Below, in pieces: positions 52,892 to 64,000 of a stretch of DNA of 64,000 bases (its first letter is position 1; each line of letters begins with the position of its first letter). Both the position numbers and the translations under genes were made by a program. This stretch comes from Fistularia commersonii (Eukaryota; Chordata; Actinopteri; Syngnathiformes; Fistulariidae): the NCBI GenBank assembly GCA_037954325.1, contig JBBMNZ010000034.1, positions 6,722,501 through 6,786,500 on the forward strand, written 5' to 3'. The notes below the pieces were generated by a model. The model was not told the origin of the DNA. It made no database searches and saw only the letters and a list, made by a program, of their open reading frames with translations.

Positions 52892-55436
52892 ATACACATC
52901 GTTTCACTTTTAAAAATAAAATGAAATGGAGTTCCTACTTTGGGCTTCACACCTTTTTTTTTCGTAAAGTGAGCAGAAAATGCACGAAAGCTGACAGTGA
53001 CAAATTAGCGCTTAAGAGAACCCTCTGACACTGTAAACAGGCTGTGACCGAGCAGCTGCTAAAACGCGCCACATTATTATTCTACATCCACACTAGTGTG
53101 TTTACTCTGGGCCAAACTTACAAGTTGCCCCCACATGTGGGCAAATATTTGCTGTCACTGCCCTTAAAATTGTGTGTGTGTGAGTGTGTGTGTGTTTCGG
53201 TGTGTGTATGTGTCAGGTCTTAAGAGTAATGGTGCCTTGCAATTCGTTTGAGATGTACCTTATAAGATGATAAATAAGTTCAATACACACAAAACAGAAC
53301 TTTGCAAAGCATTTTAAGAAAGCAGGAGGGAATGACTTAACGGATTTTACTCCCACACCATATCAACTGCGGCACACACACATGCAATTCCAAATTTCCT
53401 TATCTTATGCTTCTGGCTTGGTCTTTTTAAATTTCTTTTTTCACATAAGTGTTTAATCTAATAATCTATTGGAGTCCGTTTTAAAAAGACCACAATAAAT
53501 TAGGAATATCATTGAATTACCCCTGCGCATGACCAACTCATATTTACAGTGAGGTAGATGAGGAGAGGAATCTGTTTATACTGCAATCTCTGATGTCTTT
53601 GTGTGTGTGTTTTTCTAAGCTCTGGGGCATGTCCATGGAGAATAAACTTGCCATGAGGGTATATCAGCTATCACACATAACCGCTACTGGTACAGGTGTA
53701 TAAACCAGCAGACCCGCTGATCCCTTTTGATAACTGATACAGCTCCATCAATCCATCACACTAAAGTTCTCTTTTTTTTTTTCAAAAATAAATAATGACA
53801 TGGAGAGGGTGCAAAACAAAGGTGGGGCTGCACGTGAGGGGAAATCCTAAAGCAGCGCTGTGATTTTTCAGATTAGCGAATATTGGGTGTGGGATGCGCA
53901 AGCTTTGATATTGAATAGCGGGGAAAAAAAGATAAGGAAAGAGCAAGAGAGGAAGATATAGCCAGAGAGAACTTGTACGATCCAACCGCCTCCGAAAAAA
54001 CGAGTGTAATAAGTGATTTTTCAGATTTCCTCCCGTTTCTCCACCTGGAGCACTCCACACATCTGCTTTCCAACATAAGCAGCTCCGCTTTACTTCTGGC
54101 TGTCAACACAGCTGTGTTTTACCCTCTATATCTCAATTCTAATTCTCACATTCTCTACACCAGCATGAAAGTCAAGTCAACAATATTTGCCAAAGTGATG
54201 GATATTACTATATAGTAACCTTTCCTTCTTTATCACTTCATTTTTCAACAATTTCATGAAAATGACTGGAGTAATTTGTTTTGTTAATAACAACAACGTT
54301 TTATTTTCTTCACAAAAATGAATAATCTTTTCTGGAATACTGGGAAAATCTTGCGCTTTTGAGTCACCACATATACCGTATAAGAAAAATGTAGAAAGTT
54401 GCCGGAAAACACTGTACATTCGCAGATGCAATTTCCTGAGCAAATAAAGGTTAAGAAAAGCAATAACAGTTTAGGAAAATAAATCCTAACATTTATCTCT
54501 CCCTCATAACTCTTGATTCTAACTCCATCTCATTCACTTCTCTTTTAATAAACAGCAGAAAGCAACAAAATCCTCCGGAGTTCAAGCAGACAGGGAAACA
54601 CACGGATTGTTACAAGGACAGACAATATATGGAATAACACACGGATATGATCGGAATTGTGAGGCAAAATGAAAAGGCAGCAGTGTGTAATGGGTGAGGA
54701 GAATGGGAGGAGCTGCAAAGTTCAGTGTGAGGCTGTTGGGTCAACACGTTATATCTGGGGTCTCGACGCAGTGCTGAGAGATCCAAACTGGAGACCTCTG
54801 TTTATTATAGATATGGTCTTAAAGGCTCTTGTGAATGCCTTATCACAATGCAAATACTGTGTCACTGGTGCCGATAAATCTACTTTAGTTTGTGTAAGTC
54901 TGACAAAGTGAAACTGGGAGTGACTTAAAAGAAAACAGTTGACTGGTGTCTCGCTGCGGATCTTCAGATTTTAATGTCAGAGCACCTTTTGTGTTAAACT
55001 GGGTGTGTAGGTATTAATGTATTTCGTATATGTTTTATTGAATACAACCTTGCTGTTGCAGGCGACTATATTTCAAAAGTAAACCGGGAGTTGTTTTTGC
55101 ATGTACAAACCCGAAATGGCAGCTGTGAGTGTTGGGATCCTTAAAATTTTGTAAAAAAAAAAAAAAAAAAAAAAAACAGCAAACAAAGCACAATGATATA
55201 GAGACTCGAGGGTATATGCGGTTGTGTTCATATTGTGATTTCAAAAGATGCAAGATTTGATAATGTGGAGTTCATTGTAGTGTTGCCCTAAATTATATTC
55301 ACTGTTTGTGTGCAAATTGTCGAAATACATAGCAATTAGCACCAACCCCTCAGAGCAAAAAGGGCCCCGCTGAGATTCCTAAAGAGTATGAATCAAGTCG
55401 ACGTGCAGGAGATTCACAGATGAAAAAGTAGTGACG

Positions 55437-55483
55437 CAGCCATTATGATAGACTGGCAGCTGGTCCAGGGTGTGCCACACCTC
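55437..55483 (+). mobile_element. short fragment of the teleost SINE-like repeat
   Basis: GATAGACTGGCAGCTGGTCC followed by AGGGTGTGCCACACCTC resembles the 'gatgaactggcgacttgtccagggtgtaccccgcctc' block of the dispersed fish repeat. Only this block is recognisable. Confidence 0.5.
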
Positions 55484-57211
55484 AGGCAGCAGAAGGTGCA
55501 ATATAAATAATGAATGACAGAAGTTTCATCCAAGCTAAGGGAGTCTTGCCATTCTCTCAGTATGAGTTCTTCTCTGCTCTCAAACACACACATTGACTTG
55601 AACGAATGCATATACCATAAATAGACACGCACGCCTCCCTTTTCACAAAACCCTCCCTCACATACCGGAGTGACTCTGATACGCACAAAATGGGAGGCTG
55701 ATTTATCATTCACAGATTAGCCTTCTTATCGCTGCGAAAACCATCAAAACTATGTCTACGGTATCGGAGGATAAAAGAATTCCACTATTATACTATTTGT
55801 AGCCATCAAGGAGGAAGGGAGTTTTATGTATTGACACAAGGCAGAAAGAATTTAAGATGATACTAAATGTTACATTTCGAACAGGGGATTGTAAAATTCA
55901 TGAAGTAGAAAACCACACGGCTTTATGATTTATACTATTTCCGCCTTTTTATTTCTCCACGTCAATCAAATCCCGCAAGAAATTAAGAACAATGAGTTTT
56001 ATAGAAATCGTTACACATCCTTACTCATTGGTGTTAATAAAGACAGAGTTAATAAGAGACTACGACCACACAGGCCGTAAATCACCAGATGTTCCAAGTT
56101 TTGACAGACGATGACTGAAAGGTCTGAGTTGTGACACAGTGATGAGACAAGTCTCCTTTGTGCTGGAAGGTTTTTTATTACACTGACCTCCTGGCTTTAT
56201 TCATCTTTGACTCAAGACTACTTTGCCAACTGGATGACAAACTGTCTATTTCCTCATGTGTGCTCCATTCTCCAGATAGCCGTTAAAAGGCCATCCAACA
56301 GAAATACTATGTTTAACTAAATATTTCAATCAGCACACAGACGCATAAAATGCAAACACATCGACATATTGACGGGTAGAAAACAACATTAAGTGTCACG
56401 GTGAGGTGACGGGCCACCGTGAGCCACCAGGGCTACTGCCTGCCAAGTCTCTGCAGGTACTCCGCTAGAGGTATGAACATCCGTCTTCCAGGGATGATCC
56501 TCATTTGGTCTGCTAATGATAGCTGTCAAGAGGAGGCCAAAAGGTCAGCACTCCTTCTCCCACAGGATTCTAAACTGAATGACTGGAATGTGAAGGTGCT
56601 TGGAAATGATCCAAATTCCATTACTATCAATCCATTCAGTGACACCGTTCTGGATAAAAGCATTTCTATTAATTTTCACAAGCAGTTATCCGTGTTTTCC
56701 CTTTATTTGGCAACTCATTATGACCACCTGTTTCGCTGTGAGTTAAACTAACCCAAGACCACATAGGAGATGTTCGGGCTGTCAGAATATTAGATTTTCA
56801 ATAAATTAATGTGCGTGTCGCTTGTTATTGGTGGTGCCAACAAATATAGTGCTCTTGCAAAAACCACTTTGTAATTTGAACAGGGCTGATAACCTGCTGT
56901 TGACCTGCATGTGAACGCTGACCTGGACACACTGACCAGTGTGGAAAGGTCAGACTGGTTGACACTAATGAGAGAGCTGCCCAGATAAGATATATGAGCT
57001 GAGGGGAAAGACACTCCTCTAGCACTTAAAGCCACAACCCTGTGTCCCACAAGTGCTTGTGCACACATATACATTCTGCACGGAGACAAAACGCAGATTC
57101 ATGTTCATGTATACAGTGTCAGCTGCATGTGAGCAGCAGACACATGCATGGCTAGAGGTAGAGGCATGACATATATGCACAAATACAGTAACAGAGAATA
57201 GTCTGTGTGTA

Positions 57212-57275
57212 CAAACTCTGTGGGAGCTACTGAATCCTCATTATACTTGATGCTCATGAGTTCCCACAGAGTTTG
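57212..57275 (+). ncRNA. candidate miRNA-precursor-like hairpin (tentative)
   Basis: CAAACTCTGTGGGA (57212-57225) is perfectly complementary to TCCCACAGAGTTTG (57262-57275). On the plus strand, G·U, C-G and U-A pairs extend it to a 17-bp stem, and further pairs form after a small bulge. On the minus strand the G·U becomes an A·C mismatch, so the plus strand folds better. Size and shape fit a pre-miRNA antisense to erc2. I do not recognise a known miRNA, and no expression evidence exists here. Confidence 0.25.
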
Positions 57276-58645
57276 AGTTAGCACATGGTTTTCATGCCAA
57301 AGTGGAGAGACTGTAAAACAGGGTAATGAATGAGGCAGGAAACAGAGGTGGATCCAGTACATGCACTCCAGTCCAGATTCTTTCTAAACCATTCAGACAT
57401 AGCTAAGGTTAGCAAAACTGATGGGGGGTGAGGGGGCACGGATTTGATGTAGTTTATTATATTTACATACTCTAACATGTAGTTTTACACTGATGGTATG
57501 AAAGGAAAAATCAACTGACATTACTCAACATGGACGACCAGACAAACCTTCACAGCGTACTTCAACACGATAAGACAAACTGGACAAACATCCGCATCGG
57601 CAGAAGATAACAGCTTCATCTTCAAATGCACGAGTGTGCACACGCACACGCACACGCACACACACTCACACATGCGTACACACACATACGCACAGTGCCT
57701 CTGTACTGGCATGGAATAACCACTCATTTTGGTTTTTGGTACATATACACACCATTCCAATCCATAAATCAGATGATAATTGAGTAGCACTGCGCCAGTA
57801 ATAAACAGTGCTGTCTAAACAGCCAGCGTCTGGGGTGGATACGCCACCTCCCACAGGCAGGCCACTGGCTGACCGCCTAGCCAACTCAGATACACGCATA
57901 AAGACACTTACTATGGGAATTTACAGTAACTATATATCGTGGAAGACAGTCAAAAACATATCGTGTAATTGTACACACTTACATATTAAGGCCAGAGTAA
58001 CAACAAAGAACACTCACAATAGCACTCACGGCATGGATGTAAGGTACTCAAAACACTTCACACAACCTGCTGTACAGCAGCACTGACATGTACAGAAAAT
58101 ACATTATTTTTAAGACAGGAATGACAACCGTAATTGTTTGCTGTAAGTTAAAACATATTTACTGCTCTTTTCAATATTAAAAGCAGAGCTTTGTAGTCAT
58201 TGAATGGAAGCCAAAGGGTCCCAATTTCAAATATGACGTATTAGTAGGTATGAAACCAAGTAAACAGTTACGGTAAAACGTGACACATAGTTACGGGTTG
58301 TGACGCATTAGTTGGATGGTATATTTGACGGGCACGCTTAATGTCTACTCACCCAGGTCTGCAAACATTTATGCACAAAAACAAATAAGATATTTAGCCA
58401 AATAATCAAATAAAAGGCAAGTACTTTTCTTGACTCTGATTAGATGAGGTAAAAGCATGGCGGCATGGAAATGGTTTCAAGTGCTGTTAGGGTACAATGT
58501 AAACAGTGTATATCTTGTGGATTACTCATTTATAAATGAAGCATTTCAGAAAGACTCAAGATCTAAGGGAGACCACCTTTACTTAAGGACACAGAGAAGG
58601 TACCAGTTGATCATAGCGTGGGGGATTGGATTTTAGAAATCTCAC

Positions 58646-58839
58646 CTCTCGAGATCGGCAATTTTCTTCTCTTTGCATGACCTGTCCACCTCAACATCCC
58701 TCAGTGCCGCCATGAGTCTCTCCACCTCAGCTTGTGACTTTCCAGATTCCTCCCTGTAACGTGCCACTTCCTGCTCGAGGAGCCTGAGGCGATCTGTGAT
58801 GTCTGGACACTTCCTTACTGTATCGTCTTTATTTTGAAT
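58646..58839 (-). CDS. erc2: erc2 exon, coiled coil
   Basis: The exon is 194 nt: 64 codons plus two bases. The acceptor is cctccaaag|ATT and the donor GAGAG|GTGAGA, the strongest donor in the window's erc2 exons. It reads IQNKDDTVRKCPDITDRLRL, then an LEQEVARYREE stretch, ESGKSQAEVERLMAAL and KEKKIADLE. This aligns residue for residue, with the same length, to ERC2 AHNIEDDSRMNPEFADQIKQ ... GKAQAEVDRLLEIL ... KKIAELE. The product is an uninterrupted coiled coil. The exon ends with AG of a split codon, completed by G in the 52.2-kb exon to give Arg, where mammals have Ser. Confidence 0.94.
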
Positions 58840-59177
58840 CTTTGGAGGGAAACGAGACATATAAAAGGTAGTGGATACGCCGGTTCCTTCGATAATTAAG
58901 GCATACTGTTTCGGACTTCATATGACACAGGAGTTCAAACGCAGTGGTTTTCTGAGATCATTAGCTGATGAAAATGACCAGAATAAACTGCAATATGTTA
59001 CTCCCACATAAACAAGTATAACATGGTTAAAAAAAAGGCAATGAATAAAAAGGACCTAAAAATATATATCCCAAAGTTACTGCAGCTGGGCTAAGACTGA
59101 CACCATAGAGCTCGAGTTTAACACAGAGGCACAAACACAAACAGAAAGCAATTTAAAGGAAAGAAACAAGAACCTAC

Positions 59178-59219
59178 TGTGGGGTTAACTTCTGGCAACA
59201 GATCACCTTTGGGTTGCAC
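59178..59219 (-). CDS. possible 42-nt in-frame erc2 microexon (tentative)
   Basis: On the minus strand a pyrimidine-rich stretch ends in gccttctag and is followed by 42 bases that could splice out at CCCACA|GTAGGT. Read in phase 0 they give VQPKGDLLPEVNPT with no stop, so inclusion would keep the frame between the exon ending at 63203 and the exon beginning at 58839. I do not recognise these residues in ERC proteins. The donor has A rather than G at its last exon base. The case rests only on position, phase and a good acceptor, so it may be chance. Confidence 0.22.
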
Positions 59220-60901
59220 CTAGAAGGCAACGTAATCCGGGAACAAGAAAACAGAAAGAATGCAGCGTTAGTCTTTTCACACAGCCTGACCAGTTTATCA
59301 ACTCAAATGAGTAGCCAAGACACCAAAGACAAATGATAATTCAGACCTGGAGGTTAAGGTCACAATTTAAGTAGAGCAGAAGCAATCTTTATCATCATCT
59401 GCTTCCATCTCCTCATCAACCACAGGTTCCTCCGCAGCCTTTCTGTGGTTTGTCTCTAACAGCTGCCTCCCCGGGGCAGTTTGGCATTCAGTCATTACCA
59501 TTATGGAATTACTGTCTCTGCCTGGCTGTGATATTATTAGACCACCATACATGTCATTTTTTTTATGGAGCAAATAGTTGAGAATAGAAAGAAAAATTCA
59601 TTCTCCAAAGGCAGAAAAAATAAAAGATCTCGGTGGAATTTTCCCTCCAAAAATGATATTTTCCTCTACTTCCTTTCCTCTCTTGGGTTTAACAGCTCTA
59701 CTTCATTTTTCAAAGTAGTTTAACTTGTTGAGACACCCAAGGCATCGCCAAGTGAACTCTAACACACACACACATACACATCCACTATTATTAAGACACT
59801 AGAAATGTAGAATTAAGTGTACTCTGTTCGCTGTCATTACAGAAAGTCTGTTGACTATTATCCACATTTAGTAGCAATGAGTGCCTCTTCATTACCACAA
59901 AATGGTCACTCCTGTATATGTGAAATACAGCCATGGTAGACCACACAGACTTGGATATTAGAGCCATGCACGATGAAACAGATTAGCAGAAAAAGATGTA
60001 AATCTGTAATATTTTCTCAAATTTTCTGTGATGAAATTATCATGAAAAATTGTGGTGTGTCTGTCTTTGCAGTCTTTCACCTGTCCGTGCAAGTCCTGCA
60101 TCGGTATTCTTCAACGAATATTATCGGAGTTTATTTGTGTGATGTCAAGAGAATTACCTACACAAATCTTTCAACTTATCTCTGGATCTGCACAAACCGC
60201 CGCTGAGATTTAAATTCTGGGCGGTTGTCTGCGATGGTAAGCGGCTATTGTTTACCTTTTCCTCACCGCATTACTTCAACACCTATCTCATACACCCATC
60301 CCACACTTCAAGTCCGATCTTAGCGAGCATAAAATGCATTAGGCCTAAGTGGGCTGGAGTTTGTTATGTTTTCTCAATGCAGGACACGGACAAAAAAGAA
60401 GGGCAGGCGTTGTGAGAACAGTGAGTTCATTGAGTTCAATTGACATTTGAGAAAAGCTAAGGAGAGCTTCGAGGGAAGTTTGAGGACAAAAAAAAAAAAA
60501 AACATTTGCTGTTATTTAAAGTACTTAATACTTGTGAAAAATACTTAAAATGACTAATATCCTAAATAAAGTTTGTCCGACCAACAGATTTTGAGCAGAG
60601 TAAGTCAGCCTTCAGTCAGACCAGACGCCAAAAGATGCTTTTTTACCCACATTGCATCCTGTGCCTGCTTACAGATGTCCATATATTGCTACCAAATATC
60701 CAAATACAAAAAAAGACTCCAGGACATCTGCGCGGTTTGAAAAGGTGATTAAGGTGTGGCTTTTTCCAATCCACGAGCCGTATTTTAAAGGTCACCGTCT
60801 TCCCTGTGGTTCTCGACTGCTTTCGTCTTTGAACATTTTGTGTTTAGATCCAGAAGTCCGTTATTAACCCGGAGATCAACAAATACCATTTCCTGGGAAG
60901 A

Positions 60902-60930
60902 GGATGAGGATGTGAGGATGTGAGGATGTC
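60902..60930. repeat. short 9-bp tandem repeat
   Basis: Three copies of GAGGATGTG-like units in tandem. Confidence 0.8.
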
Positions 60931-63202
60931 AACAGCACTCTGGGGTCAAGATGCAAAAAGCTCAGAGACAGTAATCCAACAGCTGCAGATATAGTGAGTA
61001 GGCCGCCATGTGTACATGATCTGAGGAGAATTAGAAATCTGACATCTGCTTGAAAGGATAATATCGCTGTCCTGCAAAAACGCTTATTTATACATTTTTG
61101 AATGTTTTCTTGATTTAAAGCCATATGGGGTTGCCTCTTTTAGCCCAATTAACAAGCTTCTGGCCAATAAGTGTCATGTCCAGCCAGAGATCTCTATCTC
61201 TTTCTTTTAACACAACCTGCCATGTCAGAAAAAAATATGATCAGAAATATACCTTAAAAGACTCGTATATATAAGCACGTAAAGACTACCGACTACTTGT
61301 TCTTCTCTAAACCGGTACTAAGCCAGCGTGCATTCTCGAGAAAACAGGAGGAAACGCGGAAAAACAAGCTCCTATAAACACAAAAAAACACCATGTGTCT
61401 TTTTGGAGAATTTGTGAAGTTTGATTACCGCAGAGTACACATAATACTTCAATTATGGCGCCGCTTCTGTCGGAGTGTGAATCTACTCAAACCTAAGAGT
61501 TATTGAACGGCTGTCCCTTTTATGTGGGGCTGCATCAACATTTAACAAGATATCGTTTCACATGAATGAGACATCTGTATGCTTTTTATGACTATTAAAA
61601 AAAATGTTATCAGAAAATCTGGCAGGATGAAAGTCTGTCCAGGCTTGTATGCCTGGGGAAGGAAAAAGTGAGAAAAGACAGCAGGGACTCTAGCTTGGCC
61701 CCTGCACAGAGATAGAGGGATTTTTATTTTCCATAAATCTTTCTCTCATATACTATTCCTCTTTTCCTTGAGACAAATTGCATGCAGGCTCTATAGTAGG
61801 AAGAGGAAGTGGATGCTAACAGGGACGTGAGAGAATTGCATTATTCTTAGATGTGAGCGGTTCTAAATACAGGATACTTACTTCATCCACTGCAGAATAA
61901 TTCATTAGTTTAATCCTTGTCTGCAGGACAACAATTCAATCCACATTGATTGCATCTAACAGTAAAATAGATTTTGGGAAATGCATGTTATGCCTTTATC
62001 CAATGAGTTTGTCTTTGGGTTCATTATGTAGTTATTGGGATGCATATCAGAATATATTTGTCATCATCTTTTCCGAGAGTCGGGTTAAATAGACATCCAA
62101 ATGCAGAGTTGAAGCAGGGGTTCATATGTCAAAAATAAAAGGGTATCTACAGTTTGAATCAAACTAAATAAAAGGAAAACCAAACGTTAGCATGGTAATA
62201 AATCAAAAACTGTAAAGAGAGGAAAAAATGTGCATCGGAACAGAGCAGACGTGGCTACGCAGAACAGATAATCCACAGAGGAATTCAAAAGGAGATTAAG
62301 AATTGAGAGCGAAAACAAAACAAAAGAAGTAATTACGCGATACAAGATAGAGCTCACATGAGGCCAGGTAGGGATACGACTGTCGAGACACACCGGGGAC
62401 TCGGTGTCCACGGTACACTGAAATAGGTGAACTACACTGGGGGATCGGGGTTGGAGATTTAACGCACGGGGCTTTGATACTTGGTAAACTGAGAAGAGAC
62501 AGTAAATAAAACTAGACAACGGATGGTAATTTGTAAAGTAACATAGAAAGCAAATAAGTCACAAAAAAACACAAAAAAAATACCTTCAGGAGAAAACTAT
62601 AGAAGACATAGGGGGAAAGTCACAAGAGAAAAGAACACAGGAAACATTATAACATAAAAGAGGGGAATAATTACATGAAAAATATTAACACAAGACAAAT
62701 AAATCAATTTCCGCCAAATTACATTTAGTTAAACAAGATTAGAAAAGAGGATGATAATATGGGCTTAGTATGAATGTGTCTGTATGTTGCATCCTTTTCA
62801 TAATGTTTGATATTTTGATATGAATTGATTACAAAAATAATAAAAACATAAACGGCACTGTATACCACGGACAGCTGCGGGCACACCCTTGCATTCTGTA
62901 GCCCCTCGCGCCTCAACCAGCAAAACAGAATAACTGACCCTTCCCGAACCGGCCTCGAAAAGTTTTAACCCCGAAGCAACTATTTTTGTTTCCTGCAAAA
63001 CTACGCCACATGTACTGTTGACAGAATAAGCAATAGTCTTTGTGTGTCACATACATAAAAAGAATTCAATTAAATTTTCCATCAGACATTGCAACAGTTG
63101 CTCCGGGTTTCTGCGGAGCACAAAAATGTGTAGCGTACATGCGTGATCACATTTACCGTGTGCGCCCAACACACACTTGTGTAACCTCCTTCTCATACGG
63201 AC

Positions 63203-63391
63203 CTCTGCGTCAGGCCTTGAGTTGTGGTTTGGGCCAGGATTCGCTGGCTGGCTTGTGGACAGCTTCTGGGGCTGCAGTGCTAAAAGTTTGTCTTTTAGTT
63301 CCTGGTTCTCCTTCCTCATTTTCTCCAGCTCCTCCTGTTGGACCCTGTCTGTTCTCTCCCTCTGTTCCCGGAGATTCTCAATCACTCGCTC
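63203..63391 (-). CDS. erc2: erc2 exon (coiled coil with unusual Pro/Asn-rich end), first exon in window
   Basis: This exon has 63 codons, phase 0 at both ends. The acceptor is ctttcccag|GAG and the donor GCAGAG|GTCCGT. Residues 1-40 run ERVIENLREQRERTDR, a short linker, then EELEKMRKENQELKDKL, ending LLALQ. They align without gaps to the ERC2 segment ERIIERLKEQRERDDR...LKEKVNALQ, a heptad-rich coiled coil. From residue 41 the match stops. Where ERC2 continues AELTEKE, this copy has about 23 residues rich in Pro, Ser and Asn (PQKLSTSQPANP, then GPNHNSRPDAE), which should break the helix. The tail is part of the same open frame up to the only reasonable donor, although GTATGAG six bases further on is an alternative. 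Identity as an ERC exon is firm; the exact 3' border is less so. Confidence 0.87.
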
Positions 63392-64000
63392 CTGGGAAAG
63401 TCAGAGAAAAATTGTTTTTGCATACAGAATGTAAATGACCGCTCTCTTACAAAAAGGCCTGAACTACGATCATTGATAATTTTGTCTCCTGCTAAATAAG
63501 CATAAAAACTACATGAATAACTGCAACAGAAAAATCAATAAATACTACTCATAATCTTTCTACCAAAAATAAATCAAGGGAGAGACAGTTGGAAGCCGAG
63601 TGGAGCACACAGAGACGGCAAAGATGGATTGAGGGTGAAAAAGAGATTTATTAAGAAATAGGCTGAAAAGTGGATCAAATCCTTAAATCTCCCCATTCCC
63701 TTATGTTTAGATCATTACTTTCCCCATTATCTAGTCACGGTGAGAGGACTGCAGCTTTGGGAATTGGCCGGGGAGCGTGTCCAACCCATGGGTGGCAGAG
63801 CCTGCAAGGTGTGTGTCGTCAGTGTGTGTTAAGGTGTACGTGTGTGTTTAGTTGTGGAGTAAAGTGATTATCAAGGTGTTTATTCAGGTGTTTATTTAGG
63901 CACGGAGCGCAGCTCAGCAATGAGGCTTTACGATGTGGCATCGCCACATGATTGGCAGCTTTAAACCCCTGGGTAATTGGACAAATACGCCCACTAACTA
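63392..64000 (-). other. erc2: 3' end of the next upstream erc2 intron
   Basis: Sequence to the right of the CTTTCCCAG acceptor. The exon expected next, ending LATLEEALSEK in mammals, is not visible, so it lies beyond the window. Confidence 0.8.

Larger units (their letters stand above)
58840..63202 (-). other. erc2: erc2 intron (4.4 kb), expected conserved exon not found
   Basis: GTCCGT donor and CCTCCAAAG acceptor. In mammals one more exon is expected here, for about 47 residues (SSLIDLKEHASSLAS ... EECSKLEAQLKK). I searched the minus strand by eye for its conserved blocks and found none. The intron holds the possible 42-nt microexon (59178-59219), a small GAGGATGTG tandem repeat at 60902-60930 and otherwise AT-rich unique-looking sequence. 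Confidence 0.75.

Noticed and set aside
58646..63391. Possibility that the gene is ERC1 rather than ERC2
   Set aside because: EELMGALEKTRQELD, QLEEILEMK and EEVMALKREKDRL match ERC2 and not the ERC1 versions; only the 44-codon cassette and the RQIK and LND anchors are ERC1-like.

Overview
The window is vertebrate genomic DNA, almost certainly from a teleost fish. It is AT-rich and intron-dominated. It carries very many CA/GT microsatellites and decayed copies of interspersed repeats typical of bony fish (a SINE-like family ending in the 'gataagcggt...atggatgg' motif, and a hAT transposon relic). There is no operon structure, no dense ORF packing and no recognisable RNA gene.

One protein-coding gene is supported: the 3' half of erc2 (ELKS/Rab6-interacting/CAST family member 2, the presynaptic active-zone scaffold CAST). 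It lies on the minus strand and runs right to left. I could assemble eight exons by hand: 63391-63203, 58839-58646, 52329-52236, 47808-47677, 43684-43524, 20210-20063, 15491-15333 and 11642-11616 (stop). Every junction has AG/GT borders, and the reading phases fit across all seven introns (0, 2, 0, 0, 2, 0, 0). Joined, they encode about 367 residues: coiled coils, then a histidine-rich linker, then the terminal GIWA motif that in this family binds the RIM PDZ domain. Conserved residues favour ERC2 over ERC1 (EELMGALEKTRQELD, RRKQLEEILEMK, EEVMALKREKDRLMHQLKQQ). The exons for the N-terminal half lie beyond the right edge.

Layout: 1-11.6 kb is erc2 3'UTR and/or downstream flank with a hAT relic at the far left. 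From 11.6 to 20.2 kb are the last three coding exons. From 20.2 to 43.5 kb is one large 23.3-kb intron holding most of the simple repeats, a SINE-like copy and a perfect hairpin. From 43.5 to 63.4 kb are five exons separated by 4-6 kb introns. From 63.4 to 64 kb is the next upstream intron.

The unusual points are inside the gene. A 94-nt exon is strongly diverged and shortened, yet fits the frame exactly. The first exon in the window ends in a Pro/Asn-rich tail instead of the expected coiled coil, and the next conserved exon is apparently missing. A 44-codon exon known to me from ERC1 is kept. Several splice donors are weak. A possible 42-nt microexon sits in the right frame where the missing exon should be. 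A hairpin at 57.2 kb resembles a miRNA precursor. I found no evidence of a wholly new biological system.
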